From an uncultured Formosa sp. (GTDB taxonomy: Bacteria; Bacteroidota; Bacteroidia; Flavobacteriales; Flavobacteriaceae): DNA of 64,000 nt. Position 1 is the first letter of the stretch. Each line of letters begins with the position of its first letter. Below are positions 1 through 9,302 of this stretch, piece after piece. Location of the stretch: assembly GCF_947500765.1 (NCBI RefSeq), contig NZ_CANMTH010000004.1, positions 1 to 64,000 on the forward strand. Direction: 5' to 3'. The notes under the pieces are model-generated. The model saw only the letters and a list, made by a program, of their open reading frames with translations, did not search any database and had not been told where the DNA came from. Made by a program: the position numbers and the translations under genes.

Positions 1-51
1 TAATGAACATTTTACCTAGCTTACTACCGTAGTTGCGTCGCTAAGCGGGTG

Positions 52-80
52 CAAATATACATACTTTTATTTCTATACAA
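52..80 (-). promoter_or_regulatory. Bacteroidota sigma-A-type promoter pointing left
   Basis: Read on the minus strand this is TTG (78-80), an 18-nt spacer and TATATTTG (52-59), a full match to the Bacteroidota consensus TTG-N19-TAnnTTTG. Transcription would leave the window to the left. The first transcribed bases (about 1-48) are GC-richer than the surroundings and look like a structured leader. By memory of similar leaders it could precede a stable RNA operon, but the target lies outside the window, so that is a guess. Confidence 0.7.
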
Positions 81-610
81 CTAATTTATTTACGGTTTAT
101 TTTGAAATAAAACGTAAAGACTAGGTTAGTAGATTGTTACGAATGCGTTTATTTCACCAACAACAAAGGACAATTGCTTTTAGATGATAAATCATGTTTT
201 TTTCTATCAAAGCACACCTATTATATAGTCATTTCATCAGATTTAAAGAATAGAAACTATCGAATCACTATTATCCGTCAAAACAAATCTATTTATAGGT
301 TGACTATACACATGCCCCTCTCTTAGTAACTTCATCTTGTTTATTCAATAGAACATCTTCTACAAAGATTACTTATATAAAACACATCAGTCTTCATTCA
401 ACTCAAGCAAGAACACTAATATTTTCTACACAAAATCAGCGTACCCAGATATTCGATTAATCAGCCTATACTTACAAAACTTATATAATAAGAAGCAATA
501 CTTTAAACATAAAATAAGAAACAACAATCCTATATATAATATGTCATTATATGGGTATGTAGTAAAAACATAAAAACAACTTCTTCTACTCTTATATACA
601 AGGTATATAG
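81..610. other. non-coding stretch, nothing recognised
   Basis: About 530 AT-rich bases between the leftward promoter and the end of the outer-membrane protein gene. Short open frames here have poor codon patterns and no protein-like composition. I see no tRNA, no strong hairpin with a T-run and no repeat. Confidence 0.5.
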
Positions 611-1489
611 TTAAAACAATGCTATATCTAATTGCAATACGGTTTTCTGTGCTTCTGGGTTCCACATCGCTGTTACCGCAACAGGCACCTTATAATTTAC
701 AATACTAAAATTTTTAGTAAACGTAGCACCTACATTAACAATATTACCTCCATCTTCTGTATAAAATGTTTTGTCTGTAAAGAAAGACCAGGCTCCACCA
801 ACAAAAAGAGACAGATTAGAATTTTTATTCTCCCACACCTTACTGCTAATTTCAAAATATTGGGTCCAAGAATTTTTTAAGTCACCATTTGATTGTATTT
901 CATAATCACCAGACCCTCCTCCTACTATAGTTGCTAAATACAATAACGTATTAGGCGATATATTATATCCAAAATTAACATCGACAAAATTATATCCTTG
1001 TGTTTTATCATAACTCCAATAATGTAATTCATCTCCACGTTCTTCTACTCCAGTATAATTATTATGAGATACTGCTTCTATAAAAAACTTATCAGACACT
1101 AGGTATTTTGTATATATAGAAAACTCCTTATAGTAGGCCGCTATATTATCTTCCAAACTTTCATTATAAACATCCACACTAGAAAAACTAGCTCCTCCCC
1201 AAAAACCAAAAGTAAATTTCTTGTTATATGAATTATATTCAAGGTTAGCAGCGATTACAGCGCCTGGATGCACTACAGATCCGTGCCATGTATGCATATT
1301 CTTCAGATGCGCTCCTACACTAAACGGTTGATAATTGTCTGCATCTATTTCAACTTGCGCAGAAATAAAGTTAGAACTAAACAAGAGTAATAAAAACAGA
1401 GGAACAACATACAACCTCTGACTTACATATTTTTCATTTTTAAATTTAGAAACAAAATCGATTCTTATTTGATTGCTTTTAATTTTCAT
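611..1489 (-). CDS. Putative outer-membrane beta-barrel protein
   Basis: 292 aa, function unknown. I chose ATG at 1489 because the longer open frame (to 1522) starts inside a palindrome that overlaps the promoter. The N-terminus has a basic segment followed by a hydrophobic stretch (about residues 31-44) ending in a signal-peptidase-like site (FISAQ). The mature part is rich in alternating aromatic and polar residues with many Gly, Ser and Asn, and it ends in a phenylalanine (DIALF), as expected for an outer-membrane barrel. It may belong to the porin-like Gcw_chp/TorF type, but that is only a resemblance. It stands alone. The palindrome at 1510-1550 covers the predicted transcription start, so the gene is probably repressed by a dimeric regulator that is not encoded beside it. 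Confidence 0.6.
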   Translation of the reverse strand: MKIKSNQIRIDFVSKFKNEKYVSQRLYVVPLFLLLLFSSNFISAQVEIDADNYQPFSVGAHLKNMHTWHGSVVHPGAVIAANLEYNSYNKKFTFGFWGGASFSSVDVYNESLEDNIAAYYKEFSIYTKYLVSDKFFIEAVSHNNYTGVEERGDELHYWSYDKTQGYNFVDVNFGYNISPNTLLYLATIVGGGSGDYEIQSNGDLKNSWTQYFEISSKVWENKNSNLSLFVGGAWSFFTDKTFYTEDGGNIVNVGATFTKNFSIVNYKVPVAVTAMWNPEAQKTVLQLDIALF

Positions 1490-1509
1490 GGTAGTTAGTT
1501 TGTAATTGT

Positions 1510-1550
1510 TTGTTTTAAACAAACGTAAATTATACGTTTGTTTAAAACAA
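1510..1550. promoter_or_regulatory. Perfect 18-bp palindromic operator
   Basis: Arms 1510-1527 and 1533-1550 are exact reverse complements (arm TTGTTTTAAACAAACGTA) around a 5-bp spacer. The element lies just downstream of the -7 box of the minus-strand promoter and upstream of the ATG at 1489, so it covers the expected transcription start. Size and position suit a TetR-like or other dimeric repressor; there is no T-run, so it is not a terminator. Confidence 0.75.
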
Positions 1551-1579
1551 ATATATTATAATTAAGTAAACAAACACAA
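1548..1579 (-). promoter_or_regulatory. Promoter of the outer-membrane protein gene
   Basis: On the minus strand: TTG (1577-1579), 21-nt spacer, TATATTTG (1548-1555). The -7 box overlaps the outer edge of the palindrome by three bases, so a bound repressor would block polymerase. Confidence 0.65.
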
Positions 1580-2037
1580 AATACATCATAAAAATGCACA
1601 TATATTTAATTTTAATATATTAAAAACACCTTTTTATAATATAATTCATAAATTAAAAAATATCCATATCTAATGTTTTTATGACGTTTAAAACTCATTT
1701 CACATGATTAAATTTGAAAAAATATATTCAAAAAACAATCATTAATATTAAACTGAAATTATATGTTTTTTATATTATATATTGACAGATTTACATAGTG
1801 ATAACCAGATCGTATTATTATAGAAATATGACTATGAGATTTCAAAATTTGAAGACGGTTACGAAAAAATATTTTACTTTAAAACAGATATTTGTATCGC
1901 TATAAAAAATTTCCTAAAAAAATATCAATATCAATCTTATTACAATGAAGCTAAAAACTAAAATATGCTTGTAAAACACCTTTTTAAGCTTCTTGAAATA
2001 AAACCGGTATTTAAATTGAATATAACTTTCAATATTA
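1580..2037. other. AT-rich divergent intergenic region
   Basis: Very AT-rich sequence between the divergent outer-membrane protein gene and thrS. Apart from the two promoters at its edges I see no hairpin, repeat or convincing coding frame. An open frame on the minus strand at 1914-2390 is a shadow of the thrS start. Confidence 0.5.
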
Positions 2038-2068
2038 TTGCATGAGTTTACGCATACCATTATCTTTG
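2038..2068 (+). promoter_or_regulatory. thrS promoter
   Basis: TTG (2038-2040), 20-nt spacer, TATCTTTG (2061-2068), followed by a short leader to the ATG at 2092. It matches the Bacteroidota housekeeping promoter and shows that the thrS start lies downstream of the first ATG of the open frame. Confidence 0.75.
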
Positions 2069-2091
2069 TAGATTCAAATAAAACAATTAGT

Positions 2092-4026
2092 ATGATACAA
2101 ATCACTTTACCTGATGGAAGCGTAAAATCGTTTGAGCAAAACGCTACTCCGATGGATGTCGCTAAAAGCATAAGCGAAGGGTTCGCTAGAAATGTTATTT
2201 CTGCAAATTTTAATGGTACAACCATTGAAACCGTGACGCCTTTAACAACCGATGGTTCTTTGATTTTATATACATGGAATAACGACGAAGGAAAAAAAGC
2301 ATTTTGGCACTCTTCTGCACACGTTCTTGCGCAAGCTATAGAAGAATTATACCCAGGTGCTAAACTTACTATTGGTCCTGCTATTGACAATGGATTTTAT
2401 TACGATGTAGATTTTGGAGAACACGTGGTGTCTGACAAAGACTTTAAAACCATAGAATCTAAAATGTTAGAAATTGCTCGTGGTAAACATACCTTTAATA
2501 TGAGAGCTATTTCTAAAGCAGAAGCTTTAGAAGCTTATAAAAACAATGAATACAAAACAGAACTAATTGAAAACCTAGAAGATGGTACAATAACATTCTG
2601 CGACCATTCTACATTTACAGATTTATGTCGTGGTGGTCATATTCCTAATACAGGTATAATAAAGGCCGTAAAAGTATTATCTGTTGCTGGTGCGTATTGG
2701 AGAGGAGATGAAAACAAACCTCAACTTACACGTGTTTACGGAATCTCGTTTCCTAAACAAAAAGAGCTTACAGAATACCTTCATTTATTAGAGGAAGCTA
2801 AAAAACGTGACCATAGAAAACTAGGTAAAGAATTAGAGTTATTTACATTCTCTGCTAAAGTGGGACAAGGTTTACCTTTATGGTTACCAAAAGGAGCTGA
2901 GTTGAGAGAGCGTTTAGAAAACTTTTTAAAGAAAGCACAAAAGAAAGCTGGTTACGAAATGGTTGTGACTCCACATATAGGACAGAAAGAACTATATGTA
3001 ACTTCTGGACATTACGCTAAATATGGTGAAGACAGTTTTCAGCCAATTAAAACACCTAAAGAAGGTGAAGAGTTTTTATTAAAACCAATGAATTGCCCAC
3101 ATCACTGCGAGATATACAACAGTACACAATGGTCTTATAAAGATTTACCTAAACGTTTTGCAGAATTTGGAACTGTTTACCGTTACGAACAAAGTGGAGA
3201 ACTACACGGTTTAACTCGTGTTAGAGGATTTACTCAAGATGATGCACATATATTCTGTACACCAGACCAATTAGACACAGAATTTAAAAATGTTATAGAT
3301 TTAGTTCTTTATGTTTTTGGTTCTTTAGGTTTCGAAAACTTTACTGCACAAGTATCAGTTAGAGATTTGAATAATCCTGACAAATATATAGGTAATGTTG
3401 AGAACTGGGAAAAAGCAGAACAAGCTATTATAAGCGCTGCGGAAGACAAAGGCCTTAACTATGTTATAGAATCTGGAGAAGCTGCTTTCTACGGCCCTAA
3501 ATTAGACTTTATGGTGAAAGATGCACTAGGTAGACAATGGCAATTAGGAACAATTCAAGTCGATTACAATTTACCGGAACGTTTTGAATTATCTTACAAA
3601 GGAAGTGATAATGAAATGCACAGGCCAGTAATGATTCACCGTGCACCTTTTGGAAGTATGGAGCGTTTTATCGCCATTTTACTAGAACATACAGGTGGTA
3701 ATTTCCCGCTTTGGTTAATGCCAGATCAGGCTATAATATTATCTATTAGCGAGAAATATGAAAAATACGCCGAAAAAGTTTTAAATGTGCTAGAAAATCA
3801 CGAAATTCGCGCCCTCGTAGATCATAGAAATGAGACTATTGGAAAGAAGATTAGAGAAGCGGAGATGAAGAAGATCCCTTATATGATCATTATTGGCGAG
3901 ACAGAAGAGCAAGAAAACAAAATATCTGTACGTCAACACGGTGGAGAAGATTTAGGAAGTATTTCTATTGAAGAATTCGCCAAAATTGTCGAAACAGAGA
4001 CGAATAAAACATTAAAACAATTTTAA
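2092..4026 (+). CDS. thrS: Threonine--tRNA ligase
   Basis: 644 aa cytoplasmic class II aminoacyl-tRNA synthetase that charges tRNA-Thr. Domain order is complete: N-terminal TGS domain (about 1-62, beginning [11 protein letters not shown]), the editing/SAD domain with [10 protein letters not shown] (about residue 70), the catalytic core with the zinc cysteine in NCPHHCEIY (about 334), motif 2 ([14 protein letters not shown]) and motif 3 ([11 protein letters not shown]), then the anticodon-binding domain. The start at 2092 is chosen because the upstream ATG at 2038 lies in the promoter and the TGS domain begins exactly here. The gene heads the usual thrS-infC-rpmI-rplT cluster, with infC 26 nt downstream. 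Assignment is secure. Confidence 0.98.
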   Translation: MIQITLPDGSVKSFEQNATPMDVAKSISEGFARNVISANFNGTTIETVTPLTTDGSLILYTWNNDEGKKAFWHSSAHVLAQAIEELYPGAKLTIGPAIDNGFYYDVDFGEHVVSDKDFKTIESKMLEIARGKHTFNMRAISKAEALEAYKNNEYKTELIENLEDGTITFCDHSTFTDLCRGGHIPNTGIIKAVKVLSVAGAYWRGDENKPQLTRVYGISFPKQKELTEYLHLLEEAKKRDHRKLGKELELFTFSAKVGQGLPLWLPKGAELRERLENFLKKAQKKAGYEMVVTPHIGQKELYVTSGHYAKYGEDSFQPIKTPKEGEEFLLKPMNCPHHCEIYNSTQWSYKDLPKRFAEFGTVYRYEQSGELHGLTRVRGFTQDDAHIFCTPDQLDTEFKNVIDLVLYVFGSLGFENFTAQVSVRDLNNPDKYIGNVENWEKAEQAIISAAEDKGLNYVIESGEAAFYGPKLDFMVKDALGRQWQLGTIQVDYNLPERFELSYKGSDNEMHRPVMIHRAPFGSMERFIAILLEHTGGNFPLWLMPDQAIILSISEKYEKYAEKVLNVLENHEIRALVDHRNETIGKKIREAEMKKIPYMIIIGETEEQENKISVRQHGGEDLGSISIEEFAKIVETETNKTLKQF

Positions 4027-4052
4027 ATAAGTTTAACTAAAATTTTACAGCC

Positions 4053-4607
4053 ATAGCAATACGTAGAAAAAAACAAGCCCCGAGAAGGGTTGAAAAAGAA
4101 GATCAGCATAGAATCAATTCTAAGATTAGAGTTGAAGAAGTTAGATTAGTAGGTGACAATGTAGAGGTTGGAGTGTATCCAACTCGAAAGGCCCTAGCCA
4201 TTGCCGAAGAGCAAGAGCTTGACCTTGTTGAAATTTCACCTAAAGCGGTGCCGCCTGTTTGTAAGGTTATGGATTATAAGAAGTTTCTTTACGAACAAAA
4301 GAAACGTGATAAAGCTTTAAAATCCAAGGCCACTAAAGTTATAGTTAAAGAAATTCGTTTTGGTCCACAAACCGATGACCATGATTATGAATTTAAAAAG
4401 AAACACGCAGAAAAATTCTTAAAAGAAGGTGCTAAGCTTAAAGCTTTCGTATTCTTTAAAGGACGTTCTATTGTATTTAAAGAACAAGGTCAGATTTTAT
4501 TATTGCGTTTAGCACAAGATCTTGAAGAATACGGTAAAGTAGAACAAATGCCAAGATTGGAAGGTAAACGTATGACGATGTTTATTGCTCCAAAGAAATC
4601 AAAGTAA
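4053..4607 (+). CDS. infC: Translation initiation factor IF-3 with ATA start
   Basis: 184 aa if started at ATA (4053). IF-3 binds the 30S subunit and monitors start-codon choice. The frame opens after a stop at 4038-4040 and contains no ATG, GTG or TTG before GTG at 4173, which lies 40 codons into the conserved N-domain (after [20 protein letters not shown]). Starting at ATA gives the family N-terminus (M)[11 protein letters not shown] and the normal length. The two-domain protein continues with [19 protein letters not shown] and the C-domain ending [12 protein letters not shown]-3 discriminates against rare starts, and E. coli infC uses AUU for autoregulation; the same logic probably applies here. 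Calling the gene at GTG 4173 would wrongly truncate it. Confidence 0.93.
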   Translation: MAIRRKKQAPRRVEKEDQHRINSKIRVEEVRLVGDNVEVGVYPTRKALAIAEEQELDLVEISPKAVPPVCKVMDYKKFLYEQKKRDKALKSKATKVIVKEIRFGPQTDDHDYEFKKKHAEKFLKEGAKLKAFVFFKGRSIVFKEQGQILLLRLAQDLEEYGKVEQMPRLEGKRMTMFIAPKKSK

Positions 4608-4666
4608 ATCCTGAATAACTCAGGTTTAAAATAGTAAGCGAAATAATTTAAAACTAGGAGAACAAA

Positions 4667-4864
4667 ATGCCTAAAATGAAAACAAAATCTAGTGCCAAAA
4701 AACGTTTCAAGTTAACAGGTACTGGTAAGATTAAAAGAAAGCATGCTTTTAAAAGTCACATCTTAACAAAGAAGTCTAAAAAGCGTAAGCTTAAATTAAC
4801 TCATGATGGTTTAGTTTCTAAAGCAGATGAGAGCAATATTAAAACCTTATTACGTTTAAAGTAA
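4667..4864 (+). CDS. rpmI: 50S ribosomal protein L35
   Basis: 65 aa, very basic, beginning [20 protein letters not shown], the L35 signature. It sits 59 nt after infC. Unusually for this window it has a clear Shine-Dalgarno (AGGAGA) six to eight bases before the ATG, as often seen for ribosomal protein genes even in Bacteroidota. It is a structural component of the large subunit and belongs to the infC-rpmI-rplT operon. Confidence 0.97.
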   Translation: MPKMKTKSSAKKRFKLTGTGKIKRKHAFKSHILTKKSKKRKLKLTHDGLVSKADESNIKTLLRLK

Positions 4865-4968
4865 TATTTGTTTTAATTGGTTAAAACAATTTAATAACCC
4901 TGGAGTTAGGCAAAATTATAAAAAGTGTCAATGACAATTGACCGCCTACTACAAAACACATTTAAGAA

Positions 4969-5313
4969 ATGCCAAGATCAGTAAACTCAGTAGCAAAAAG
5001 AGCCAGAAGAAAAAAGGTTCTTAAGCAAGCAAAAGGTTACTTCGGACGTCGTAAAAACGTTTGGACAGTAGCAAAAAATGCGGTTGATAAAGCAATGCTT
5101 TATTCATACAGAGACCGTAGAAATAAAAAGAGAACATTCCGTGCTCTATGGATCACGCGTATTAACGCAGGAGCTAGACAATACGGATTAACTTATTCTC
5201 AATTCATGGGTAAATTAAAAGCTAATCAAATCGAATTAAACCGTAAGGTTTTAGCTGATTTAGCGATGAATAACCCTGAGGCTTTTAAAGCAATAGTAGA
5301 AAAAGTAAAATAA
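4969..5313 (+). CDS. rplT: 50S ribosomal protein L20
   Basis: 114 aa, normal length, beginning [20 protein letters not shown] and containing the L20 core [17 protein letters not shown]20 is an early assembly protein of the 50S subunit and, in some bacteria, represses its own operon by binding the leader RNA. The 104-nt gap after rpmI contains GACAATTG-like repeats but I cannot identify an L20 operator. It is the last gene of the cluster and is followed by a strong terminator. Confidence 0.97.
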   Translation: MPRSVNSVAKRARRKKVLKQAKGYFGRRKNVWTVAKNAVDKAMLYSYRDRRNKKRTFRALWITRINAGARQYGLTYSQFMGKLKANQIELNRKVLADLAMNNPEAFKAIVEKVK

Positions 5314-5352
5314 GGCGTTAGCCTAATTGTATAACATTTCGCTTATAAAATT

Positions 5353-5382
5353 AAACCGATTCTGAAAAGAGTCGGTTTTTTT
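5353..5382 (+). terminator. Rho-independent terminator after rplT
   Basis: Ten-bp stem (AAACCGATTC with GAGTCGGTTT, one G-U pair), 6-nt loop, ending in a run of T. It closes the thrS-rplT cluster. Confidence 0.85.
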
Positions 5383-5555
5383 ATGCTTTATTTTGAGATA
5401 CAAGTTTTAACAAAACGAATAATTTCATAGCTTATTAATCGCTAAGATTTATCATATTATCTATCACATAATGTAATTAGCATATATACCCGTTTTCTAT
5501 TCAATATACCTCCTTTTCTTTTAAATCAATTAAGAGTACAAATCTTATACACTCT

Positions 5556-5594
5556 GCAAAACAGCTTAAATCTAAGACTTCCCTGCTGTTTTGC
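5556..5594. repeat. Inverted repeat with 10-bp arms
   Basis: GCAAAACAGC (5556-5565) and GCTGTTTTGC (5585-5594) are exact reverse complements separated by 19 nt, in the convergent rplT-dnaK gap. No T-run follows directly. It could be a protein site or an RNA hairpin, or chance. Confidence 0.4.
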
Positions 5595-5644
5595 TTCTGT
5601 TTAATTTAAATTAAACGTAGCTCTGTTAAAGCATCCCTATAAAA

Positions 5645-5674
5645 CAAAAAAAGCAACCGATTAGGGTTGCTTTT
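5645..5674 (-). terminator. Rho-independent terminator of dnaK
   Basis: Stem AAAAGCAACC (5649-5658) with GGTTGCTTTT (5665-5674), 6-nt loop. Read on the minus strand the stem runs into a T-rich tail (5641-5652), 24 nt past the dnaK stop. Confidence 0.85.
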
Positions 5675-5697
5675 AAATGATCTATATTGTGTTTAGA

Positions 5698-7602
5698 TTA
5701 CTTTACTTCTTCAAAGTCTACATCTTCAACATCGCTACCTTCGTTAGCTTGTCCTTCGCTACTTGCGTCTGGTCCTGGTTGTGCTCCACCTTGTCCTTCT
5801 GCTTGTGCTTTGTACATTTCTTCGCTAGCGACTTTCCAAGCTTCATTAATTTTCTCTAAAGCTGGATCGATAACTGCGATATCTTTAGTTTCAAAAGCTG
5901 TTTTTAATTCGGCTAAAGCATCTTCGATAGGTTGTTTTTTATCAGCTGATAATTTATCACCAAATTCTTCAAGTTGACTTTCTGTTTGGAAAATCATTGC
6001 ATCAGCAGCATTTAATTTATCTGCAGTTTCTTTAGCTAATTTATCAGACTCAGCGTTAGCTTCAGCATCAGCTTTCATTTTTTGGATTTCTTCTTCTGTT
6101 AATCCTGAAGATGCTTCAATACGAATATCTTGAGTTTTACCAGTAGCTTTGTCTCCTGCAGTTACATGAATAATACCATTTGCATCAATATCAAAAGTTA
6201 CTTCAATTTGTGGAGTTCCTCTTTTTGCTGGTGGAATACCATCTAAGTGAAAACGTCCAATTGTTTTGTTATCTCCTGCCATAGCACGTTCACCTTGTAA
6301 TACGTGAATCTCTACTGATGGTTGATTATCTGCAGCTGTAGAGAATACTTGCGATTTCTTAGTAGGAATCGTTGTATTCGCTTCAATAAGCTTAGTCATG
6401 ACATTACCCATAGTTTCGATACCTAAAGATAAAGGCGTAACATCTAATAATAATACATCTTTTACATCTCCTGTTAATACACCTCCTTGGATACCTGCTC
6501 CTAAAGATACAACCTCATCTGGGTTAACACCTTTACTTGGTGTTTTTCCAAAGAATTTCTCTACTGCAGATTGTACCGCTGGGATACGTGTAGAACCTCC
6601 TACTAAAATAATCTCATCGATATCTCCGATAGATAATCCAGCAGCTTTTAATGCTGTTTTACAAGGTTCGATAGTACGTTTAACTAAATCGTCAATTAAT
6701 TGTTCGAATTTAGCTCTAGATAATGTACGAACTAAGTGTTTTGGTCCGCTAGCAGTTGCTGTAATATAAGGTAAATTGATTTCTGTTTGAGCAGAAGATG
6801 ATAATTCAATTTTAGCTTTTTCAGCAGCTTCTTTTAAACGTTGTAAAGCCATTGGGTCTTTACGTAAGTCGATTTCTTCTTCAGATTTAAACTCTTCAGC
6901 TAACCAGCTAATGATTTTTTCATCTACGTCGTCTCCACCTAAGTGCGTATCACCATCTGTAGATAATACTTCAAATACACCATCTCCTAATTCAAGGATA
7001 GATACATCATGCGTACCACCACCAAAGTCAAATACAACTATTTTTTGGTCTGTACCTTTTTTATCCATACCGTAAGCTAAAGCTGCTGCAGTTGGTTCGT
7101 TAATAATTCTACGAACTTTTAAACCTGCAATCTCTCCTGCTTCTTTTGTAGCTTGACGTTGACTATCGTTAAAGTAAGCTGGTACAGTAATAACAGCTTC
7201 AGAAACTGTTGTTCCTAAATAGTCTTCAGCTGTTTTTTTCATTTTTTGAAGAATCATTGCTGATAATTCTTGTGGCGTATATAAACGACCATCAATATCT
7301 ACTCTTGGAGTATCGTTGTCACCTTTTACTACTTTATAAGGTACACGTTCTGATTCTTTTAAAGATTCAGAATATTTATTCCCCATAAAACGTTTAATAG
7401 AAGAAACCGTTTTTGTTGGGTTAGTTACTGCTTGTCTTTTTGCAGGGTCACCAACTTTAATCTCACCGCCTTCTACAAAAGCAATTACAGATGGAGTTGT
7501 GCGTTTACCTTCTGCGTTAGGAATTACTACAGGCTCGTTACCTTCCATTACAGACACACAAGAGTTTGTAGTTCCTAAATCGATTCCAATAATTTTACTC
7601 AT
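5698..7602 (-). CDS. dnaK: Molecular chaperone DnaK (Hsp70)
   Basis: 634 aa, full-length Hsp70: ATPase domain starting [20 protein letters not shown], with [11 protein letters not shown] and [17 protein letters not shown]; the linker [18 protein letters not shown]; a substrate-binding domain; a helical lid; and the conserved acidic end [11 protein letters not shown]. It folds nascent and stress-damaged proteins in the cytoplasm with DnaJ and GrpE, which are not in this window. It is a single-gene unit with its own terminator. The upstream region carries a sigma-54-like box at 7656-7672 and TGACA repeats, suggesting stress control separate from the housekeeping promoters seen elsewhere here. 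Confidence 0.98.
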   Translation of the reverse strand: MSKIIGIDLGTTNSCVSVMEGNEPVVIPNAEGKRTTPSVIAFVEGGEIKVGDPAKRQAVTNPTKTVSSIKRFMGNKYSESLKESERVPYKVVKGDNDTPRVDIDGRLYTPQELSAMILQKMKKTAEDYLGTTVSEAVITVPAYFNDSQRQATKEAGEIAGLKVRRIINEPTAAALAYGMDKKGTDQKIVVFDFGGGTHDVSILELGDGVFEVLSTDGDTHLGGDDVDEKIISWLAEEFKSEEEIDLRKDPMALQRLKEAAEKAKIELSSSAQTEINLPYITATASGPKHLVRTLSRAKFEQLIDDLVKRTIEPCKTALKAAGLSIGDIDEIILVGGSTRIPAVQSAVEKFFGKTPSKGVNPDEVVSLGAGIQGGVLTGDVKDVLLLDVTPLSLGIETMGNVMTKLIEANTTIPTKKSQVFSTAADNQPSVEIHVLQGERAMAGDNKTIGRFHLDGIPPAKRGTPQIEVTFDIDANGIIHVTAGDKATGKTQDIRIEASSGLTEEEIQKMKADAEANAESDKLAKETADKLNAADAMIFQTESQLEEFGDKLSADKKQPIEDALAELKTAFETKDIAVIDPALEKINEAWKVASEEMYKAQAEGQGGAQPGPDASSEGQANEGSDVEDVDFEEVK

Positions 7603-7655
7603 AATTACTATATATTTTAATGTTGTTGAATTTATTCTTATTTCCCTTTGCTTAT

Positions 7656-7672
7656 TTCAATCATTGTGCCAA
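7656..7672 (-). promoter_or_regulatory. Sigma-54-like promoter of dnaK
   Basis: Minus strand reads TTGGCACAATGATTGAA. Compared with the sigma-54 consensus YTGGCACGrNNNTTGCW it has all invariant positions except G8 to A and C16 to A, with the correct spacing of the -24 GG and the -12 G. It lies about 55 nt upstream of the ATG. No TAnnTTTG box is visible between it and the gene. Experimental support is lacking. Confidence 0.55.
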
Positions 7673-7684
7673 CTCTTTTCATAC

Positions 7685-7697
7685 TGACAAGCTGTCA
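7685..7697. promoter_or_regulatory. Palindrome TGACA-N3-TGTCA upstream of dnaK
   Basis: TGACAAGCTGTCA lies 12 bp upstream of the -24 element of the dnaK promoter. Related TGTC/GACA half-sites occur further upstream (ATCAGACAAGACAAT near 7717 and GTGTCAGACTTG near 7780). This could be a binding site for an activator or stress repressor. Confidence 0.45.
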
Positions 7698-7919
7698 CAA
7701 ATCTATTTTATCGCAGTATCAGACAAGACAATCTCTACTTCACTCAACTAACTTTAGCCCTATGTTTATTCAAATATTGTGTCAGACTTGCGGCACAAAC
7801 AGCATCTACTTTTTTTTATAAACAAGAAAACACTCAATTAAAAGACTACTATGCTTATTCGTTTATATATTTTTAAGAAGCTATAGTAATACTTAAATAG
7901 GTTTGTAAATTTTATTTAG
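7698..7919. other. dnaK upstream region
   Basis: Non-coding sequence upstream of dnaK with degenerate TGTCAG-type half-sites and an imperfect TTGTGTC/GCACAA pair around 7778-7798. I see no gene. Confidence 0.4.
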
Positions 7920-8144
7920 ATGAATGCTAATAGAGATTAAAATTTTAAGAAAGAAGGAGATTTTAACCTATACGATTCACATAAAAGGTTCGTGCTTTCT
8001 AAAGAAAATATTAAACCGCTTAACATTCCTGATATTTCTAAAGGAACATATAGACTTAAAACAGATAATAAAAAGAAAAAAACTTATAATAAAGTAAGCT
8101 TTTCTGTTCAGCATTACATAAATCATAAAAAAAGCTCTTGCTAA
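7920..8144 (+). pseudogene. Remnant of a small protein gene
   Basis: From ATG 7920 the frame reads six codons, hits TAA (7938-7940), then stays open for 67 more codons to TAA 8142. The second part has a protein-like composition (KKEGDFNLYDSHKRFVLSK, then KPLNIPDISKGTYRLKTDN) and no start codon of its own near the beginning. This looks like a decayed gene with an in-frame stop, or the tail of a lost gene. I do not recognise the family. A weak hairpin with a T-run follows (8132-8157). Confidence 0.35.
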
Positions 8145-8252
8145 TAAAGAGTTTTTTAATTCTACTTGTTTTTTTAATTCAACAAAAAAGTATTTGTGCT
8201 ATTTGTATAGAAAATCGTACTTTTATGTGTCCTATTTAATGCTATATAAAAT

Positions 8253-9296
8253 ATGCGATTAAACAAATTTACTCCAATATTTACATACTTCGTCCTAACA
8301 ATACTCTTATTAACTTCCAGCTGTAAATCGCAGGGAGAAGAACAGACTAAAGACGATCCTATTTATGTAGAAGTATTAAAAGTTAAAAATGATTCTGTTT
8401 TAAACACGATATCATTAAGCGGAAATGTAGAAGCAAACACAACAATAAGGCTTGGCTTTATGGTTGCTGGAAAAATAAATTACATCGCCATTAACGAAGG
8501 TGAATCTATAAAAAAAGGAACATTATTAGCCAGTCTAGATGATTCTGATTATCAAATCGGACTTAAGGCTGCAAACGGAAAATTATTAGAGGTTCAAGAT
8601 AAATACAATCGTTTAAAAATCATGCACGAACGTAATAGTTTAAGTGATGCAGATTTTATACAAGTTAAAGCCGGACTTCAACAAGCAGAAGCGAATCAGG
8701 AGATAAACACTAAAAACATTTATCACTCCAAAATTTATGCACCTATATCTGGAGTACTTTTAAAGAAAGGTGTTTCTGAAGGCGAAGTTATAGATAAAGG
8801 CATGCCTGTTTTTGGTTTAGGAGATATAGACCGTGTAAAAATTAATGCAGCGGTTCCTGGAGATGAAATAAATTTAATAAAACTTAAACAAGATGCAGAA
8901 GTTACCATTTATGCCTTAGACACTATTTTTAAAGGTAAAGTGGTTGAAGTTGGATTGGCTGCAGAAGCTAAAACAAGAACATACAATGCAAAAATAGAAA
9001 TTGACAATCCAAATCATCAAATTTTACCTGGCATGATTGCTCAAATAGAAATTAATTCAGATTTAGAACAACAAAAACTTTTAGTTCCTGGTCAAGCCAT
9101 CTTAAAAGACACAGATAACAAAGCCTATGTTTTTGTAGTAGATGAAGCTACTAATAAAGTGTTTAAACGCGACATTTCTATTGGAAAACTTCATAAAAAT
9201 AATATTGAAATCACTTCTGGTTTAAAAGAAGGAGAAACTATTGTCACCTCTGGAACACAAAAATTAACCGACGGTACTCTTGTAAACTATAATTAA
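8253..9296 (+). CDS. RND efflux periplasmic adaptor lipoprotein
   Basis: 347 aa membrane fusion protein of the HlyD/AcrA family that links the inner-membrane pump to the outer-membrane channel. The N-terminus is a lipoprotein signal with lipobox LTSSC (Cys24). The lipoyl halves (around YIAINEGESIKKGTLLASLDDSDY and IYAPISGVLLKKGVSEGE) flank a short coiled-coil hairpin, followed by the beta-barrel and membrane-proximal domains ending in GLKEGETIVTSGTQKLTDGT. It begins a three-gene operon; the pump starts 6 nt after its stop. A weak promoter (TTG about 21 nt before TACTTTTA, ending near 8224) may drive it. The substrate is unknown. Confidence 0.9.
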   Translation: MRLNKFTPIFTYFVLTILLLTSSCKSQGEEQTKDDPIYVEVLKVKNDSVLNTISLSGNVEANTTIRLGFMVAGKINYIAINEGESIKKGTLLASLDDSDYQIGLKAANGKLLEVQDKYNRLKIMHERNSLSDADFIQVKAGLQQAEANQEINTKNIYHSKIYAPISGVLLKKGVSEGEVIDKGMPVFGLGDIDRVKINAAVPGDEINLIKLKQDAEVTIYALDTIFKGKVVEVGLAAEAKTRTYNAKIEIDNPNHQILPGMIAQIEINSDLEQQKLLVPGQAILKDTDNKAYVFVVDEATNKVFKRDISIGKLHKNNIEITSGLKEGETIVTSGTQKLTDGTLVNYN

Positions 9297-9302
9297 CTTT
9301 CA

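Noticed and set aside
426..665. Open frame of 79 codons on the minus strand
   Set aside because: Composition is random-like (Tyr, Ile, Cys rich), it overlaps the end of the outer-membrane protein gene, and it has no start signal.
1914..2390. Minus-strand open frame of 158 codons over the thrS start
   Set aside because: It is the antisense shadow of thrS and its promoter.
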